Assembly: GCA_031277915.1 (NCBI GenBank) | Contig: JAITLL010000052.1 | Span: 1-51,734, forward strand | From: Acinetobacter sp. | Lineage (GTDB): Bacteria; Pseudomonadota; Gammaproteobacteria; Pseudomonadales; Moraxellaceae | Reading direction: 5' to 3' | DNA length: 51,734 nucleotides | Shown: positions 29,416 to 39,151 of the stretch, piece by piece | Layout of the letters: the number at the start of each line of letters is the position of its first letter | Position numbering within the stretch: position 1 is the first letter of the stretch | Notes under the pieces: generated by a model | The model's database searches: none | The model's input: only the letters and a program-made list of their open reading frames with translations | What the model was told of the DNA's origin: nothing | Position numbers and translations under genes: made by a program

Positions 29416-30054
29416 TTAAAACGGTACAGGACAGTTAAAAGTTAATAATTCCCCTATGACAGGATGATTAAAACTTAACTGTTTAGCATGCAAGCACAGA
29501 CGAGGAACAAGTAATTGTTCCGGTGTTGCATACAATGTATCACCTACAATCGGATGTCCCAGATATTGCATGTGTACACGGAGTTGATGAGAACGTCCGG
29601 TAATCGGTGTTAATTTGACACGTGTGACCGGTTGTCCCTGAATCTGGAAATGTTCTACCGCCTGCCAATGTGTTAAAGCAGGCTTGTTATGAGAAGCATC
29701 GACAATATGTAACGGTGGTCGACTTGGATCATAGACTACAGGGATATCAACTGTCCCCTCACCCTCTAGATGACCTGCGACTAACGCTTCATATATTTTC
29801 GAAGTTTGACGGTCTTGAAATTGGCGTGCGATCGCACTTTGTCCACGCTTGGATAAACCAAAAACCAAAATACCCGAGGTATCCCGATCAAGGCGGTGAA
29901 TGAGCAAAGTCCGTGGTTCAATTGCAACCAACCTAGTCAAAACGCTATCATGTAAATCACCTTTCCCTGGCACACTCAAAATGTCCGAAGGTTTATGAAT
30001 CACCATAAAATCATCATCACGATAGATCAGATGTTCACTTAGAAAATCACTCAA
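29416..30054 (-). CDS. rluA: RluA-family rRNA/tRNA pseudouridine synthase
   Basis: Converts uridine to pseudouridine in structured RNA. The catalytic aspartate is in HRLDRDTSGILVFG, with the family motifs VIHKPSDILSVPG at the N-terminus and PITGRSHQLRVHMQYLGHPIVGD at the C-terminus. There is no S4 domain, and the length of about 212 residues agrees with RluA (23S/tRNA type). No ATG is well placed; I prefer the TTG at 30054 with GGGA upstream, while a TTG at 30093 would add 13 residues. RluA versus another short paralogue is inference. Confidence 0.82.
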   Translation of the reverse strand: MSDFLSEHLIYRDDDFMVIHKPSDILSVPGKGDLHDSVLTRLVAIEPRTLLIHRLDRDTSGILVFGLSKRGQSAIARQFQDRQTSKIYEALVAGHLEGEGTVDIPVVYDPSRPPLHIVDASHNKPALTHWQAVEHFQIQGQPVTRVKLTPITGRSHQLRVHMQYLGHPIVGDTLYATPEQLLVPRLCLHAKQLSFNHPVIGELLTFNCPVPF

Positions 30055-30186
30055 AGTTGTATTCCCAAGGCAAGATGAAAAACAAGCGGGCAATAATAAA
30101 AAGCTTACGTCCGAATTACAATGCCGTTCGGGTAAATTAACGACAGAATTTGCAAATATTATGATTCACTTTATGGCTAAAGCCGA

Positions 30187-30891
30187 TTAGTGCTTCAATA
30201 ACTGCATAATATGTTGCAAGGTAGGTGTTTGCATCAGCTCTTCAGTACTTAGATTCGCACCGTTCGCACGCCATAACTCCACCAGATAATTGACTCCCGA
30301 AGCGTCTAAACCATAGTTTCTTAAATCTATTTCAGGATGAATTTCCATTGGATGCCGCCCCACCTGCTCAGCAACTGCCAATAAAATTCCTTTATCGGAC
30401 AACACCTGTGACGATGGTGCACTTAAAGACCATAAGCGCATTAAAGTCTGTGTGTTCACATGTTGAATGGAGTCAAAACTAATTTTTTCAATCCACTGTA
30501 CATGCTGCTCTAAACTACCTGCCAAGATCGCATCATTGACCACAGCTACCTGATCTGTAATTGATAAGACAAGCTGCATGACTTGCTTAAATAGCGGTGA
30601 TAAATTCCCTGCCATAAATACCTGTGCTTGAGTATTTGATGATAGCTGCTGCCCAAGCTGTAACATGGTTTGCTGAAGCTGAGATGAATGAATCATCATG
30701 ACTGGAATATCAAGTGCCTGTGCTCTTTTGCTTAGCATTTCTAAATGGTCGGCTAATGGTTGATGCGCCCAGTCAGGTGCATTTTCAAGTTCATTTAGCC
30801 CAACCATGAGCAAAATACTGTGCGTAGATTCAATAGGCCAATTTGAAGTACTTGTGGCTAACTGGATTTTTCTAGGTAAGGGATAAAACAT
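30187..30891 (-). CDS. EntB-like isochorismatase/aryl carrier protein with lost active sites
   Basis: A 234-residue protein that aligns by eye over its length with EntB-type two-domain proteins: an N-terminal isochorismatase fold (about 1-155) and a C-terminal aryl carrier domain (about 165-234, with DLRNYGLDASGVNYLVELWR and TPTLQHIMQLL). Key residues are missing. The hydrolase Asp of HDMQ is replaced in LLMVGLNELE, the segment with the catalytic Cys (TGVYAHIGCMTT in EntB) is absent, and the phosphopantetheine serine of GLDS is Ala197 with Ser at the next position. It is intact as a reading frame, 60 bases before the hemL terminator. Likely a pseudoenzyme; function unknown. Confidence 0.65.
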   Translation of the reverse strand: MFYPLPRKIQLATSTSNWPIESTHSILLMVGLNELENAPDWAHQPLADHLEMLSKRAQALDIPVMMIHSSQLQQTMLQLGQQLSSNTQAQVFMAGNLSPLFKQVMQLVLSITDQVAVVNDAILAGSLEQHVQWIEKISFDSIQHVNTQTLMRLWSLSAPSSQVLSDKGILLAVAEQVGRHPMEIHPEIDLRNYGLDASGVNYLVELWRANGANLSTEELMQTPTLQHIMQLLKH

Positions 30892-30921
30892 TGTTCTCTA
30901 CATATATAAATAGCTCAAATT

Positions 30922-30950
30922 AAAAAGCCCGTTTTAAACGGGCTTTTTTT
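30922..30950 (-). terminator. Terminator after hemL
   Basis: AGCCCGTTT/AAACGGGCT stem (30926-30943), with A and T runs either side, between hemL and the EntB-like gene. Confidence 0.9.
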
Positions 30951-30954
30951 GTGC

Positions 30955-32253
30955 TTACTTCATTTCGGCAAATGTTTCTTTAGCAGCCTGAATCGTATAT
31001 TCAATATCTTCATCAGAGTGAGCAGATGAAATAAAACCAGCTTCAAATGCTGAAGGTGCCAAGTTTACCCCACGCTTTAACATACCATGGAAGAACTTTT
31101 TGAAAGCTTCAATATCACATGCCAACATAGAGTCAAAGCTTGTAATGTCTTCTTGGTCTGTAAAATAAAGACCGAACATTGCACCAGCTTGCTGAGTTTT
31201 AAATGGAATACCTGCTTCATTAGCTGCGGCTTGTAAGCCTGCAAGTAACTTTTCAAGTTGAGCAGATAAATTGCTATAAAAGTCTGGTTGGCGTAAATGT
31301 TTAAACATTTCAATACCCGCACGCATAGCAAGTGGGTTCCCAGATAATGTACCTGCTTGGTACACACCACCTAAAGGCGCGATGCATTCCATGATTTCAC
31401 GTTTACCACCAAATGCACCTACAGGTAAGCCTGCACCAATAATTTTACCTAAAGTCGTTAAGTCAGGTTTAACGTTATAAACTGACTGGGCACCACCCAA
31501 AGCAACGCGGAAACCTGTCATTACTTCATCAATAATAAATACAGATTTATATTCATCACACACATCACGAATGGCTTGTAAGAAACCGTCAATTGGTTTC
31601 ACCATATTCATGTTACCTGCGACAGGTTCAATAATAACGCCCGCAATTTCATGACCAAATTTAACAAAGCATTCTTTTAATGCAGCAATATCGTTATATG
31701 GCAGCGTTAAAGTATGCTTAGCAAAATCGACGGGAACACCTTTTGAAGTTGGCTCACCCTCGCCTAAAGTCAGTAAACCCGAACCCGCTTTTACTAAAAG
31801 TGAGTCAGAGTGGCCGTGGTAACAACCTTCAAACTTCACGATTTTGTCACGGCTAGTATAACCACGCGCTAAACGAATAGCGGTCATGGTCGCTTCTGTA
31901 CCAGAGTTAGTCATACGCACCAATTCAATTGATGGCATGATTTCACAGATAATATCTGCCAATGTAGTTTCATGAACAGTCGGTGCACCAAAACTTAAGC
32001 CATCTTCTGCTGCTGTTTGTACCGCTTTAATAATTTCCGGATGAGCATGGCCCAAAATCATTGGTCCCCAAGAGCCAACATAGTCAACATAGCGCTTGCC
32101 GTCTACATCCCACAAATAAGCACCTTTGGCTTTCTCGATGAAAACAGGTGTTCCTCCAACACCATTAAAGGCACGTACTGGAGAGTTCACACCACCTGGA
32201 ATGTGTTTACTGGCTTGTTTAAATAACTGTTCTTGCTTTGGAGATAAACTCAT
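30955..32253 (-). CDS. hemL: Glutamate-1-semialdehyde 2,1-aminomutase
   Basis: PLP-dependent aminomutase of the C5 tetrapyrrole pathway that makes 5-aminolevulinate from glutamate-1-semialdehyde. 432 residues, the usual length. PLP lysine lies in [52 protein letters not shown] and the N-terminal [14 protein letters not shown] are signature HemL segments. It lies 42 bases after thiE on the same strand, a hemL-thiE pairing that suggests cotranscription. Confidence 0.97.
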   Translation of the reverse strand: MSLSPKQEQLFKQASKHIPGGVNSPVRAFNGVGGTPVFIEKAKGAYLWDVDGKRYVDYVGSWGPMILGHAHPEIIKAVQTAAEDGLSFGAPTVHETTLADIICEIMPSIELVRMTNSGTEATMTAIRLARGYTSRDKIVKFEGCYHGHSDSLLVKAGSGLLTLGEGEPTSKGVPVDFAKHTLTLPYNDIAALKECFVKFGHEIAGVIIEPVAGNMNMVKPIDGFLQAIRDVCDEYKSVFIIDEVMTGFRVALGGAQSVYNVKPDLTTLGKIIGAGLPVGAFGGKREIMECIAPLGGVYQAGTLSGNPLAMRAGIEMFKHLRQPDFYSNLSAQLEKLLAGLQAAANEAGIPFKTQQAGAMFGLYFTDQEDITSFDSMLACDIEAFKKFFHGMLKRGVNLAPSAFEAGFISSAHSDEDIEYTIQAAKETFAEMK

Positions 32254-32295
32254 GGAAATGCTCGTCTTAAATATCTAAAAAATAATTTTGAAAGC

Positions 32296-32907
32296 TTAAG
32301 AAAATAATTGTGCCCACGCCTGTACACGGACAGGAATTTCAGCAGTTGATCGACCTAATATATCACTAATGACTGCACAGAGGTCAGCTCCAGCCTCAAT
32401 CACGGGTTTTGAATTTTCAACAGTTAAACCACCAATTGCACAAATAGGTAAATCATATTGAGCTGCGGCTTGCTTAATCACTTCAATACCGACGTTACCT
32501 GCTTCTGGTTTTGTGGCAGTCGCATAAACGGCGCCAAAGGCAATATAAGTCGCGCCATCAGCAATTGCTTTTTGGGCAAGTTCTAGTGAGTTTAGGCAAG
32601 TACGACCAATAATGACACCTTCTGGAAGTTTCGATTTTGCATCTGTGATTTCACCGTCGCTTTGTCCTAAATGCACACCTAAACCAAACTGTGCAGCCAG
32701 TTGTAAATCATCATTAATGACAAAAGGAACCTGATATTTTTCACACAAGTGTTTGATCTGTTCAACTTCGGCAGGTTGATCTGCTTTATCTACTTTTTTA
32801 CGGCGGTACTGCAAAATTGCGATTTGACGGGTTGCGAGTGCTGCGTCTAGTTTTTCTAATAATAATTGGATTGGGTCATCATTGGTAATGAGGTATAAAC
32901 CGCGCAT
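32296..32907 (-). CDS. thiE: Thiamine phosphate synthase
   Basis: Couples hydroxymethylpyrimidine pyrophosphate with the thiazole phosphate to make thiamine phosphate. 203 residues in a TIM-barrel fold. Motifs are GLYLITND at the start, ILQYRRKK, VPFVINDDLQLAAQFGLGVHLGQSDG, IGRTCLNS, YIAFGAVYATATKP and ICAIGGLTVEN. Probably the first gene of a thiE-hemL unit; it begins 113 bases from the divergent-side neighbour. No TPP riboswitch is evident in the short upstream gap. Confidence 0.95.
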   Translation of the reverse strand: MRGLYLITNDDPIQLLLEKLDAALATRQIAILQYRRKKVDKADQPAEVEQIKHLCEKYQVPFVINDDLQLAAQFGLGVHLGQSDGEITDAKSKLPEGVIIGRTCLNSLELAQKAIADGATYIAFGAVYATATKPEAGNVGIEVIKQAAAQYDLPICAIGGLTVENSKPVIEAGADLCAVISDILGRSTAEIPVRVQAWAQLFS

Positions 32908-33020
32908 ACTCTACTCTCGCTTTAAAAAACTTCGCTAGTATAACGGATTTATAGATCATCATAAGTACCGATTGATCTGGCTCGCCTAGTACCAATCGGC
33001 ATATTAAAGAAATAAAAAAA

Positions 33021-33404
33021 TTAGCTCGGAATTTTATCGCGCTTGCGATCAAGCAAACTTAATCGGCCAGTCGCCACATCTGAAAGCATTCGCCAGTCAG
33101 AAACAAAGCTATAAAGTGGCTGTTTAAAGCTCGCAGGCTTATTTTTTTCAAACATAAAATGTCCAACCCATGCACATGCATAGCCTGAAACTAAACCATA
33201 AAGTGCATATTTCGCCTGTTTTTTACGAATGGCTTTTGAAAAAAAGTATATGCCAATGCTACTGCCCACCACATGTAAGCGTCTGCTCATGATGTTGCGG
33301 TGCTCAGTTAAATAAAAACGATAAAATTCCTGATAGTTTTTAATCGGTAATTCAAATTCTGGCTGAGCTTCATGGTTAAAGTTTACTGGTGCATTCACGA
33401 TCAT
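33021..33404 (-). CDS. Mpo1/DUF962-family small membrane protein
   Basis: A 127-residue protein with one or two hydrophobic segments. The signature residues are in FYLTEHRNIMSRRLHVVGSS and GYACAWVGHFMFEKNKPASF, matching the DUF962/Mpo1-like family; the yeast member is an iron-dependent 2-hydroxy fatty acid dioxygenase that uses these histidines. The conserved His residues are present here, so an iron-binding lipid oxygenase function is possible. Bacterial members are mostly uncharacterised. GGAAG precedes the ATG. Confidence 0.82.
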   Translation of the reverse strand: MIVNAPVNFNHEAQPEFELPIKNYQEFYRFYLTEHRNIMSRRLHVVGSSIGIYFFSKAIRKKQAKYALYGLVSGYACAWVGHFMFEKNKPASFKQPLYSFVSDWRMLSDVATGRLSLLDRKRDKIPS

Positions 33405-33570
33405 CTTCCTGATTTTTTATTTGATCAAAACATGAGCTAATTGTACACCTAAAAGAAAGACGAGCGTGATATGCAGCTTTGTAACTTTCTCTATCAAAAC
33501 CACTCTTTTTCGTACTAAGCTATTATACTTATTCAAGATAGTTTAAATACCTGATTCAGGGAGATCCATT

Positions 33571-35034
33571 ATGGTTGAAGTTGAGCTTAAGTTTCAGTTA
33601 CCTGAATCGAAGAAAAAAACTGTCCAGCAATACTTAAAAAAGCATAAAGCACAGCAAATTCACCTACAGGCAAAATACTACGACACGCCAGACCGCTTAC
33701 TTGCAAAAAATGGTATGGCGCTCCGATTACGTAAAGAAAATGATTTGTGGGTACAAACCTTTAAAGCCGCGGGTCAAAGCCATTTACATCGTGTTGAAGA
33801 AGAAGTTTTTTTAGGTCAATGCGACCAAGCACCCGATTTAAACATTGATCTATATAAAGACAATAAAGCAGTCACCAATTTACTTGCTCAAGTGCTAGGC
33901 ACTGAAGTTGAAAAGTTAAGCTTACAGTTCGAGACTGATGTACAACGTACCTATCATGTATTTGAAGCAGATGACACCGCCATTGAGGTCTGTCTGGATG
34001 ACGGCGTAGTAAAAACAGCAACAACACAAAGTAAAATTTGCGAAGTCGAATTTGAACTGAAACAAGGTGCTGTTAAAACCCTGATTCAGTTTGCGCATCA
34101 ATGGATTGATCGTTATGAGCTATGGCTCGATGTAAGAAGTAAAGCCGAACGCGGCAATTTACTCGCATTAGGCCGTGCAGTTTCCCCTGCTGTATATGCA
34201 AAAAGCCTGAATTTAAACAAAGATATTTCAGCCGAACAGGCGCTTAAAAAGATTGTTGAAAACTGTTTAGGGCAGTTCTTACCAAACATGGCTGCCATTG
34301 CCGATGAGGTGGCCGAAGCTGAACATATTCACCAAGCACGTGTGAGCTTACGTCGTTTACGTAGTGCACTTAGACATTTTTCTACATGGTCAAGCGAGTT
34401 AAACCCTGTATGGGAAGAACAAATTGCCGAGCTTTTCCGCGAGCTTGGTGACACGCGTGATGAAGACGCCGTTCGTACAGAAATTTTACCTATGATTGTG
34501 CAGCATGGTTCGCCTGAGCTTTTGCTTCCTATCTCTGAGCAGCCATTAAAAAACCTTGCCACTCGCTTTAAGTCAGCAGACACAATTAAGCTCTTGCTTG
34601 GATTATTGGCATTTGCCTATTCAGAAGAAGATAGCCAAAGCACTCATCGAAAATTAAAAAAACAGATAGAAAAAAGCTTAGATAAGTTACATCATCAAGT
34701 TGTGAGTCAGGCTCAGCATTTCACTGAGCTTGAAGTCACTGAGCAGCACCAAATACGCAAAAAAGTAAAACAGCTACGTTACTGCATCGAATTTATATCG
34801 AGCTTATACCCATCTAAAAATGTTCAGCAGTTTTTAAAACAGTTACAACCCCTACAAAATACTTTAGGGTTTTATAACGACCTGTTTATTGCCGAAGATA
34901 TATTTAATAAGGCAATTGAACACGACCCGTACTTTTGGTTTGCTCTAGGATGGATTAAGGCCAAACAACCTTATTTACAAAATCAATCTGCCGAAGCTTT
35001 GCAAAAATTTAATCAAGTAAAAACTTTTTGGTAA
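33571..35034 (+). CDS. CYTH-CHAD domain protein, inorganic triphosphatase type
   Basis: A 487-residue two-domain protein. The N-terminal CYTH domain (about 1-200) opens with the EXEXK metal/triphosphate motif in VEVELKFQL and has YYDTPDRLLAKNGMALRLR. The C-terminal CHAD domain (about 215-480) has IHQARVSLRRLRSALRHF and HQIRKKVKQLRYCIEF, histidine-rich helices that bind polyphosphate. The order matches E. coli YgiF, an inorganic triphosphatase. GGGAG lies 9 bases before the ATG. Confidence 0.92.
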   Translation: MVEVELKFQLPESKKKTVQQYLKKHKAQQIHLQAKYYDTPDRLLAKNGMALRLRKENDLWVQTFKAAGQSHLHRVEEEVFLGQCDQAPDLNIDLYKDNKAVTNLLAQVLGTEVEKLSLQFETDVQRTYHVFEADDTAIEVCLDDGVVKTATTQSKICEVEFELKQGAVKTLIQFAHQWIDRYELWLDVRSKAERGNLLALGRAVSPAVYAKSLNLNKDISAEQALKKIVENCLGQFLPNMAAIADEVAEAEHIHQARVSLRRLRSALRHFSTWSSELNPVWEEQIAELFRELGDTRDEDAVRTEILPMIVQHGSPELLLPISEQPLKNLATRFKSADTIKLLLGLLAFAYSEEDSQSTHRKLKKQIEKSLDKLHHQVVSQAQHFTELEVTEQHQIRKKVKQLRYCIEFISSLYPSKNVQQFLKQLQPLQNTLGFYNDLFIAEDIFNKAIEHDPYFWFALGWIKAKQPYLQNQSAEALQKFNQVKTFW

Positions 35035-35041
35035 GCATCTT

Positions 35042-35069
35042 AAAGTCGCGACATCTATGTCGCGACTTT
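35042..35069. terminator. Bidirectional terminator
   Basis: AGTCGCGACAT/ATGTCGCGACT stem with a two-base loop, between convergent genes, with T-rich tail on the plus side. Confidence 0.9.
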
Positions 35070-35074
35070 TTATC

Positions 35075-35707
35075 TTATCGGTATTTACCAAATACTTTCC
35101 ATACACCGTTATCTGCTAACGGGTCATTATAGCTATCACTACGCTGCTTTCTTGGCTTATCACGGGCATCGACCAATTTAAAATGTGGCTCCACCCCCAA
35201 CACAATACCATTGGTATAAAAACGTGAACGCGTATATTCACTTTGACCATGCTGGAATACATAGGTTCTTAAATCGATAAATTCACGGTGGGCAACCAGT
35301 GCTGCGGTATCGTCACTCTGCAACCATTCTTGCATGGTAAAAATCTGGTCTGTTTCAAACTGACCGCATTTTTCAATAAGACTTGCTACACCACGGAAAG
35401 TTTTCGATTCTTTTGCCCGTGTTTTATTAATACGAATTCGGTCTACATGAAAAAAGAACAAAGGTAAGTTCAGATGGCTTGGTAAATGAATTGCATCGGG
35501 TAACTCATCTTCCATAAAAGGTTGAAAAAGCTCTTGTGCCCTTTCGATTAAGTCTTTCCATTGCTGGTAATAAGCCAAGACTTCGTCTTGTAAACCATAA
35601 TAAATTGGCAGTCCTTCTACATGTTCCAAATATTGGGGTGGAAAAATATGCTGGCGTAATAGAGCAATGTCTGTTTTTAAACTTTGAACGGCAATCGCAT
35701 CTTGCAT
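35075..35707 (-). CDS. Conserved-looking hypothetical cytoplasmic protein
   Basis: I do not recognise a family. The 210-residue protein is soluble, without signal peptide or membrane helix, and rich in aromatic and charged residues. Noticeable segments are FFFHVDRIRINKTRAKESKTFRG in the middle and a Lys/Arg-rich C-terminal tail ending VWKVFGKYR. Codon use matches the neighbours and the frame is clean, so it is a real gene. It is divergent from the DUF3144 gene, sharing a 103-base promoter region. Confidence 0.75.
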   Translation of the reverse strand: MQDAIAVQSLKTDIALLRQHIFPPQYLEHVEGLPIYYGLQDEVLAYYQQWKDLIERAQELFQPFMEDELPDAIHLPSHLNLPLFFFHVDRIRINKTRAKESKTFRGVASLIEKCGQFETDQIFTMQEWLQSDDTAALVAHREFIDLRTYVFQHGQSEYTRSRFYTNGIVLGVEPHFKLVDARDKPRKQRSDSYNDPLADNGVWKVFGKYR

Positions 35708-35810
35708 ATTAGAACTCCCAACACTTAGGCTATTTACAGACTAAGGCAAAGGTTTTGTTTCCGCAAGGCTTTGCCTATAATAAGCAGCTCTATTTTTGCG
35801 GGAATATGTC

Positions 35811-36206
35811 ATGTCTCAAAAGATTAATGCAACAGATATTACTGAAGAAGAAGCGTTAAATGCGGTTTTCTTTGAGCGTGCGGATGAATTTATCAAACAA
35901 GCGAATGACTTTTGTCGCCCGCCAAAAGGTGAAAAACCAGATCCAGCCGAGCTTCGCGGTCAAGTAAGCGCAGCAATGTTGTTTGCTAGCGCCCGTTTTA
36001 ACACATGGGTAGCAGCAAATAATTTTAAAGATGGCAATGAAATGCGCGCTGCTAAAGATCAAGTCATGTCTTATCTTGTGCAACAATTTCAAATGATGCT
36101 TGAAGATAACTTTGATGAATATTGTGAACAGTTCGAAAACTACTTACGTTTCCGTAAGAATGAAGATTTCCATGCTCACAAACATGATCATGATCATGAT
36201 CATTAA
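35811..36206 (+). CDS. DUF3144 protein with a His/Asp-rich tail
   Basis: A 131-residue protein with the DUF3144 core: FFERADEFIKQANDFC, AAMLFASARFNTWVAA and FDEYCEQFENYLRFRKNE. Family function is unknown. The C-terminus ends HAHKHDHDHDH, which could bind metal such as nickel, zinc or copper. I use the ATG at 35811 with GGGA eight bases upstream; the in-frame TTG five codons earlier is weaker. A terminator hairpin follows. Confidence 0.85.
   Translation: MSQKINATDITEEEALNAVFFERADEFIKQANDFCRPPKGEKPDPAELRGQVSAAMLFASARFNTWVAANNFKDGNEMRAAKDQVMSYLVQQFQMMLEDNFDEYCEQFENYLRFRKNEDFHAHKHDHDHDH
36183..36203 (+). repeat. GATCAT tandem repeat encoding the His/Asp tail
   Basis: Three and a half copies of the hexamer GATCAT/CATGAT give the alternating His-Asp end of the DUF3144 protein. 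The unit is in frame and could expand or contract by two residues without changing frame. Confidence 0.85.
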
Positions 36207-36224
36207 TCAGTTTTAAATACTCAA

Positions 36225-36255
36225 ATAAAAAGCCACTTCATGTGGCTTTTTATTT
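36225..36255. terminator. Bidirectional terminator
   Basis: AAAAGCCAC/GTGGCTTTT stem with a short TTCAT loop, between the convergent DUF3144 and M16 peptidase genes. Confidence 0.9.
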
Positions 36256-36266
36256 ATAAGGTCATT

Positions 36267-39029
36267 TTACTGTTTTTGGGCTTGGCCATATTGGTCAGCC
36301 ATCACTTCCACAAGATTTGAAAGTTTAATATATTTTTTAATGACAGCATTTACATCAGCAACAGTCAGTTTTGTTAAATCTTGATCATGTTTAACACGGT
36401 CAAGTAATGTTTTATCTGACTCAAGCTCAAGATTAAGCATACCGTGAATATTACGCTCATCTTCTAAAGCAGTAACTCGTTTTTTCATGAGATCTGCTTT
36501 AGCTGCTGCAAGCTCTTGCTCGGTAATACCCTTAGTTAATAAGTCATTGAGTACCTTATGAACAGAAGCAGTAACTTGAGCTGAACGCCCAGCCGTATAG
36601 TTTGCACTAATACTTAGTGCGCCAACATTGCTATCTTGATCAAGTTGCAGACCTGTGCCAAAACCATATACCAATGCATTTTTCTCACGAAGCTCTTGAG
36701 CCAAACGTGATGAAATTTGAGAATCACCCAAAATATAATTCATTAAAATTAAGGCAGATGCATCGGGGTGGTTTTTACCAACTGGCAACGTGAGTACGCT
36801 TTGATAACTACCAAATTCACGCTGTTCAGATAAAGCATGGACTTGCTGAGCAGGGAAATCTACATGCTTAATCAAGATTTTTTCATACGGCTGTTTGCTG
36901 TTCCAGCTTCCGAACTCTTGATTCAATAGCTTTTTCATTTTCTTGGCATCGAATGAACCCGTAATCGCAATTTGCGCATGGTTCATTGCAAAGAAATTCT
37001 TATATAGCTCTTTGACTTGTTCTTGAGTCACATTCTTTAACTGTTTTTTAGCCAGCTCAGGTTCAAAGTGATAACGCAAATCACCCGGTTGGTATTCTTC
37101 AATTAAACGTGACAAGGTTAAACCAGCCACAACATCTGGTTCTGTATAAGGACGATCAAGGCTAGATAAGCTTTGAGACTGAATTAAATCGAATTGAGAT
37201 TGTTCAAATTTAGGATTTTTCATGACCTCTAAAACAAACTTGAAGAACTCATCAAATTTTTCAGTTTTAGATTGAATGTTAATGGTCATGCCATTGCCGT
37301 CAGCACTTGCATAAGCTGCACCGCCTGCATCAATCGACTTATCTGCAATGTCTTGCAAGCTATATTTGTCAGAACCACGCAGTAACAAATACGACGTTAA
37401 ATCAACAACCGTGCCTTTATCAAATAAAGATTTTTCTGTACCAAAATCCATCGTAATGGTGGCATAAGTACGATCATCACGGGTTTCTACAGGGAACAAA
37501 GCATACTTCATTCCATTTTTAAGTTTGCCACGGCTAATCTTTTTCTCATTATTTTCAGCATATTGCTTAGAAGTTTTTAAAAACTCAGTCACTTCTTGTT
37601 GATAAACTTTCGGGTCTTTTAAAGGCTCTGGTTTAACATCTGTTTGATCTAAAGTTTTAGGCTTATCTTTTGGGTCGAGTTGTAAGGCTTTCTTTTGATC
37701 TTCAGGTGTCGGCAAAATATCGCCATCAATACGATGCCCAGCAACAAGGAACTGTTTTAAGGTTTGGTTGACTTCGTTGAGCTTAACGTTCTCGACCGAA
37801 TCTAAATCTTTAAAATATTGATCCCATTTTCCGCCTGCTACGCTGTAATCACTTAAACGAGAACCCAAAGCAACAGCATCTTTATTGACTAACTCACCTT
37901 GTGTTTTCATTAAACTTTTTACACGTTTTAGCTCGGTTTCAGTAAAAGGTTTGCCCTTTTCAATTCCAGCGAGCAATGCACTTTCAACTTTGTTAGGGTC
38001 ATTTTTAGGTGAGTAGACAGCACCTAGAAACACCACATTAAAATCTTGATCTAACCAAGTTGTCGCTTGAACGTCTGTGCTAATGCCTGTTTCAACCATA
38101 TTCTGGTACAAATGACCACTTGGCTGCATAGTATATAACATTGGTGCTAAAGCCAGTGTTGGCTGAATTTTGATGTTTTTTCCATTCATATAAATATGGA
38201 ATTTGGCTAAATCACTGCCCTTTTTCACCACAAACTCACGATCTTTCATTTTTGTGGAATCTAACACAGGCACTTGAACTGGCTTCGGCACAGCTCGCGC
38301 AGGAATCGGGCTAAAATATTGATCAATTGTTTTTAAAACATCAGTTTTATTAAACTTACCCGAAATGACCATGACCGCATTGTTAGGTGCATACCAACTG
38401 CGATAGAACTGGTTCAATTCAGGCATTTTAATAGATTTAAGCTCAGGTAAATCACCAATCGGTAATCGCCCTAAATACTTGTTTCCATAAGCCGATTTCC
38501 ACATTTGATCCATTAAGACAGCAAATGGCTGATCCATACGGACTTCACGTTCACGCTTAACAATTTCAATTTCAGAAGGAACAAATTTTTCTTGTAAAAC
38601 CAATTTATCCATACGCTCAGATTCAAGATACAGCACTCCATCAAGTGCAGTTTTTTCTGGTCGAACAATATTGGTATATTTAGTCGAATAATAATCCGTG
38701 CTCGCGTTAGTCATTAAGGTATATTGATCTAAACGGCGCTGGAATTCTTCACCCTTCACGTTTTGCGTACCTTTAAACGCCAAATGTTCGAGTAAATGAG
38801 CTAAGCCGCTTTTACCTTGCGGATCGTTTAAAGAACCCGTCAAATAAATAGTATTAATAAAGATTTTATTTTCTTTGTCATTCGGCGCAAGTACCACCCG
38901 GAAACCATTATCTAATTTATATTCCTCAATATTTTGCTTACTTTTTACTAATGTCGTTTGTGCCAAAGACGCAGCACTTATACCAAGAATACATAGGGAG
39001 AGAGTCAGTTGTTTAAACTGCATAAACAT
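36267..39029 (-). CDS. Exported M16-family zinc metallopeptidase (pitrilysin-like)
   Basis: A 920-residue periplasmic protease of the M16 family with two homologous halves. The inverted zinc motif HLLEHLAFKG lies in the N-terminal half and the downstream zinc glutamate in VKREREVRMDQ. The second half (after about residue 490) repeats the fold without the zinc motif, as expected. A signal peptide (FKQLTLSLCILGISAASLA) is cut before QTT. The start could be either of two close ATGs (39029 or 39023). Single-gene unit; substrate unknown. Confidence 0.92.
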   Translation of the reverse strand: MFMQFKQLTLSLCILGISAASLAQTTLVKSKQNIEEYKLDNGFRVVLAPNDKENKIFINTIYLTGSLNDPQGKSGLAHLLEHLAFKGTQNVKGEEFQRRLDQYTLMTNASTDYYSTKYTNIVRPEKTALDGVLYLESERMDKLVLQEKFVPSEIEIVKREREVRMDQPFAVLMDQMWKSAYGNKYLGRLPIGDLPELKSIKMPELNQFYRSWYAPNNAVMVISGKFNKTDVLKTIDQYFSPIPARAVPKPVQVPVLDSTKMKDREFVVKKGSDLAKFHIYMNGKNIKIQPTLALAPMLYTMQPSGHLYQNMVETGISTDVQATTWLDQDFNVVFLGAVYSPKNDPNKVESALLAGIEKGKPFTETELKRVKSLMKTQGELVNKDAVALGSRLSDYSVAGGKWDQYFKDLDSVENVKLNEVNQTLKQFLVAGHRIDGDILPTPEDQKKALQLDPKDKPKTLDQTDVKPEPLKDPKVYQQEVTEFLKTSKQYAENNEKKISRGKLKNGMKYALFPVETRDDRTYATITMDFGTEKSLFDKGTVVDLTSYLLLRGSDKYSLQDIADKSIDAGGAAYASADGNGMTINIQSKTEKFDEFFKFVLEVMKNPKFEQSQFDLIQSQSLSSLDRPYTEPDVVAGLTLSRLIEEYQPGDLRYHFEPELAKKQLKNVTQEQVKELYKNFFAMNHAQIAITGSFDAKKMKKLLNQEFGSWNSKQPYEKILIKHVDFPAQQVHALSEQREFGSYQSVLTLPVGKNHPDASALILMNYILGDSQISSRLAQELREKNALVYGFGTGLQLDQDSNVGALSISANYTAGRSAQVTASVHKVLNDLLTKGITEQELAAAKADLMKKRVTALEDERNIHGMLNLELESDKTLLDRVKHDQDLTKLTVADVNAVIKKYIKLSNLVEVMADQYGQAQKQ

Positions 39030-39121
39030 AGAAATACCAATTAATTTGAATAATTAAAAATCAATAGTTGTGGCACTATAGTAGGAAATTTAAGCTGACA
39101 TTAATAGTAAAGTTTTGAAAA

Positions 39122-39145
39122 AAAAGCCGTTTATTTAAACGGCCT
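39122..39145 (-). terminator. Terminator after the phzF-like gene
   Basis: GCCGTTTA/TAAACGGC stem (39126-39143) followed on the minus strand by a run of T. Confidence 0.85.
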
Positions 39146-39151
39146 TATACT

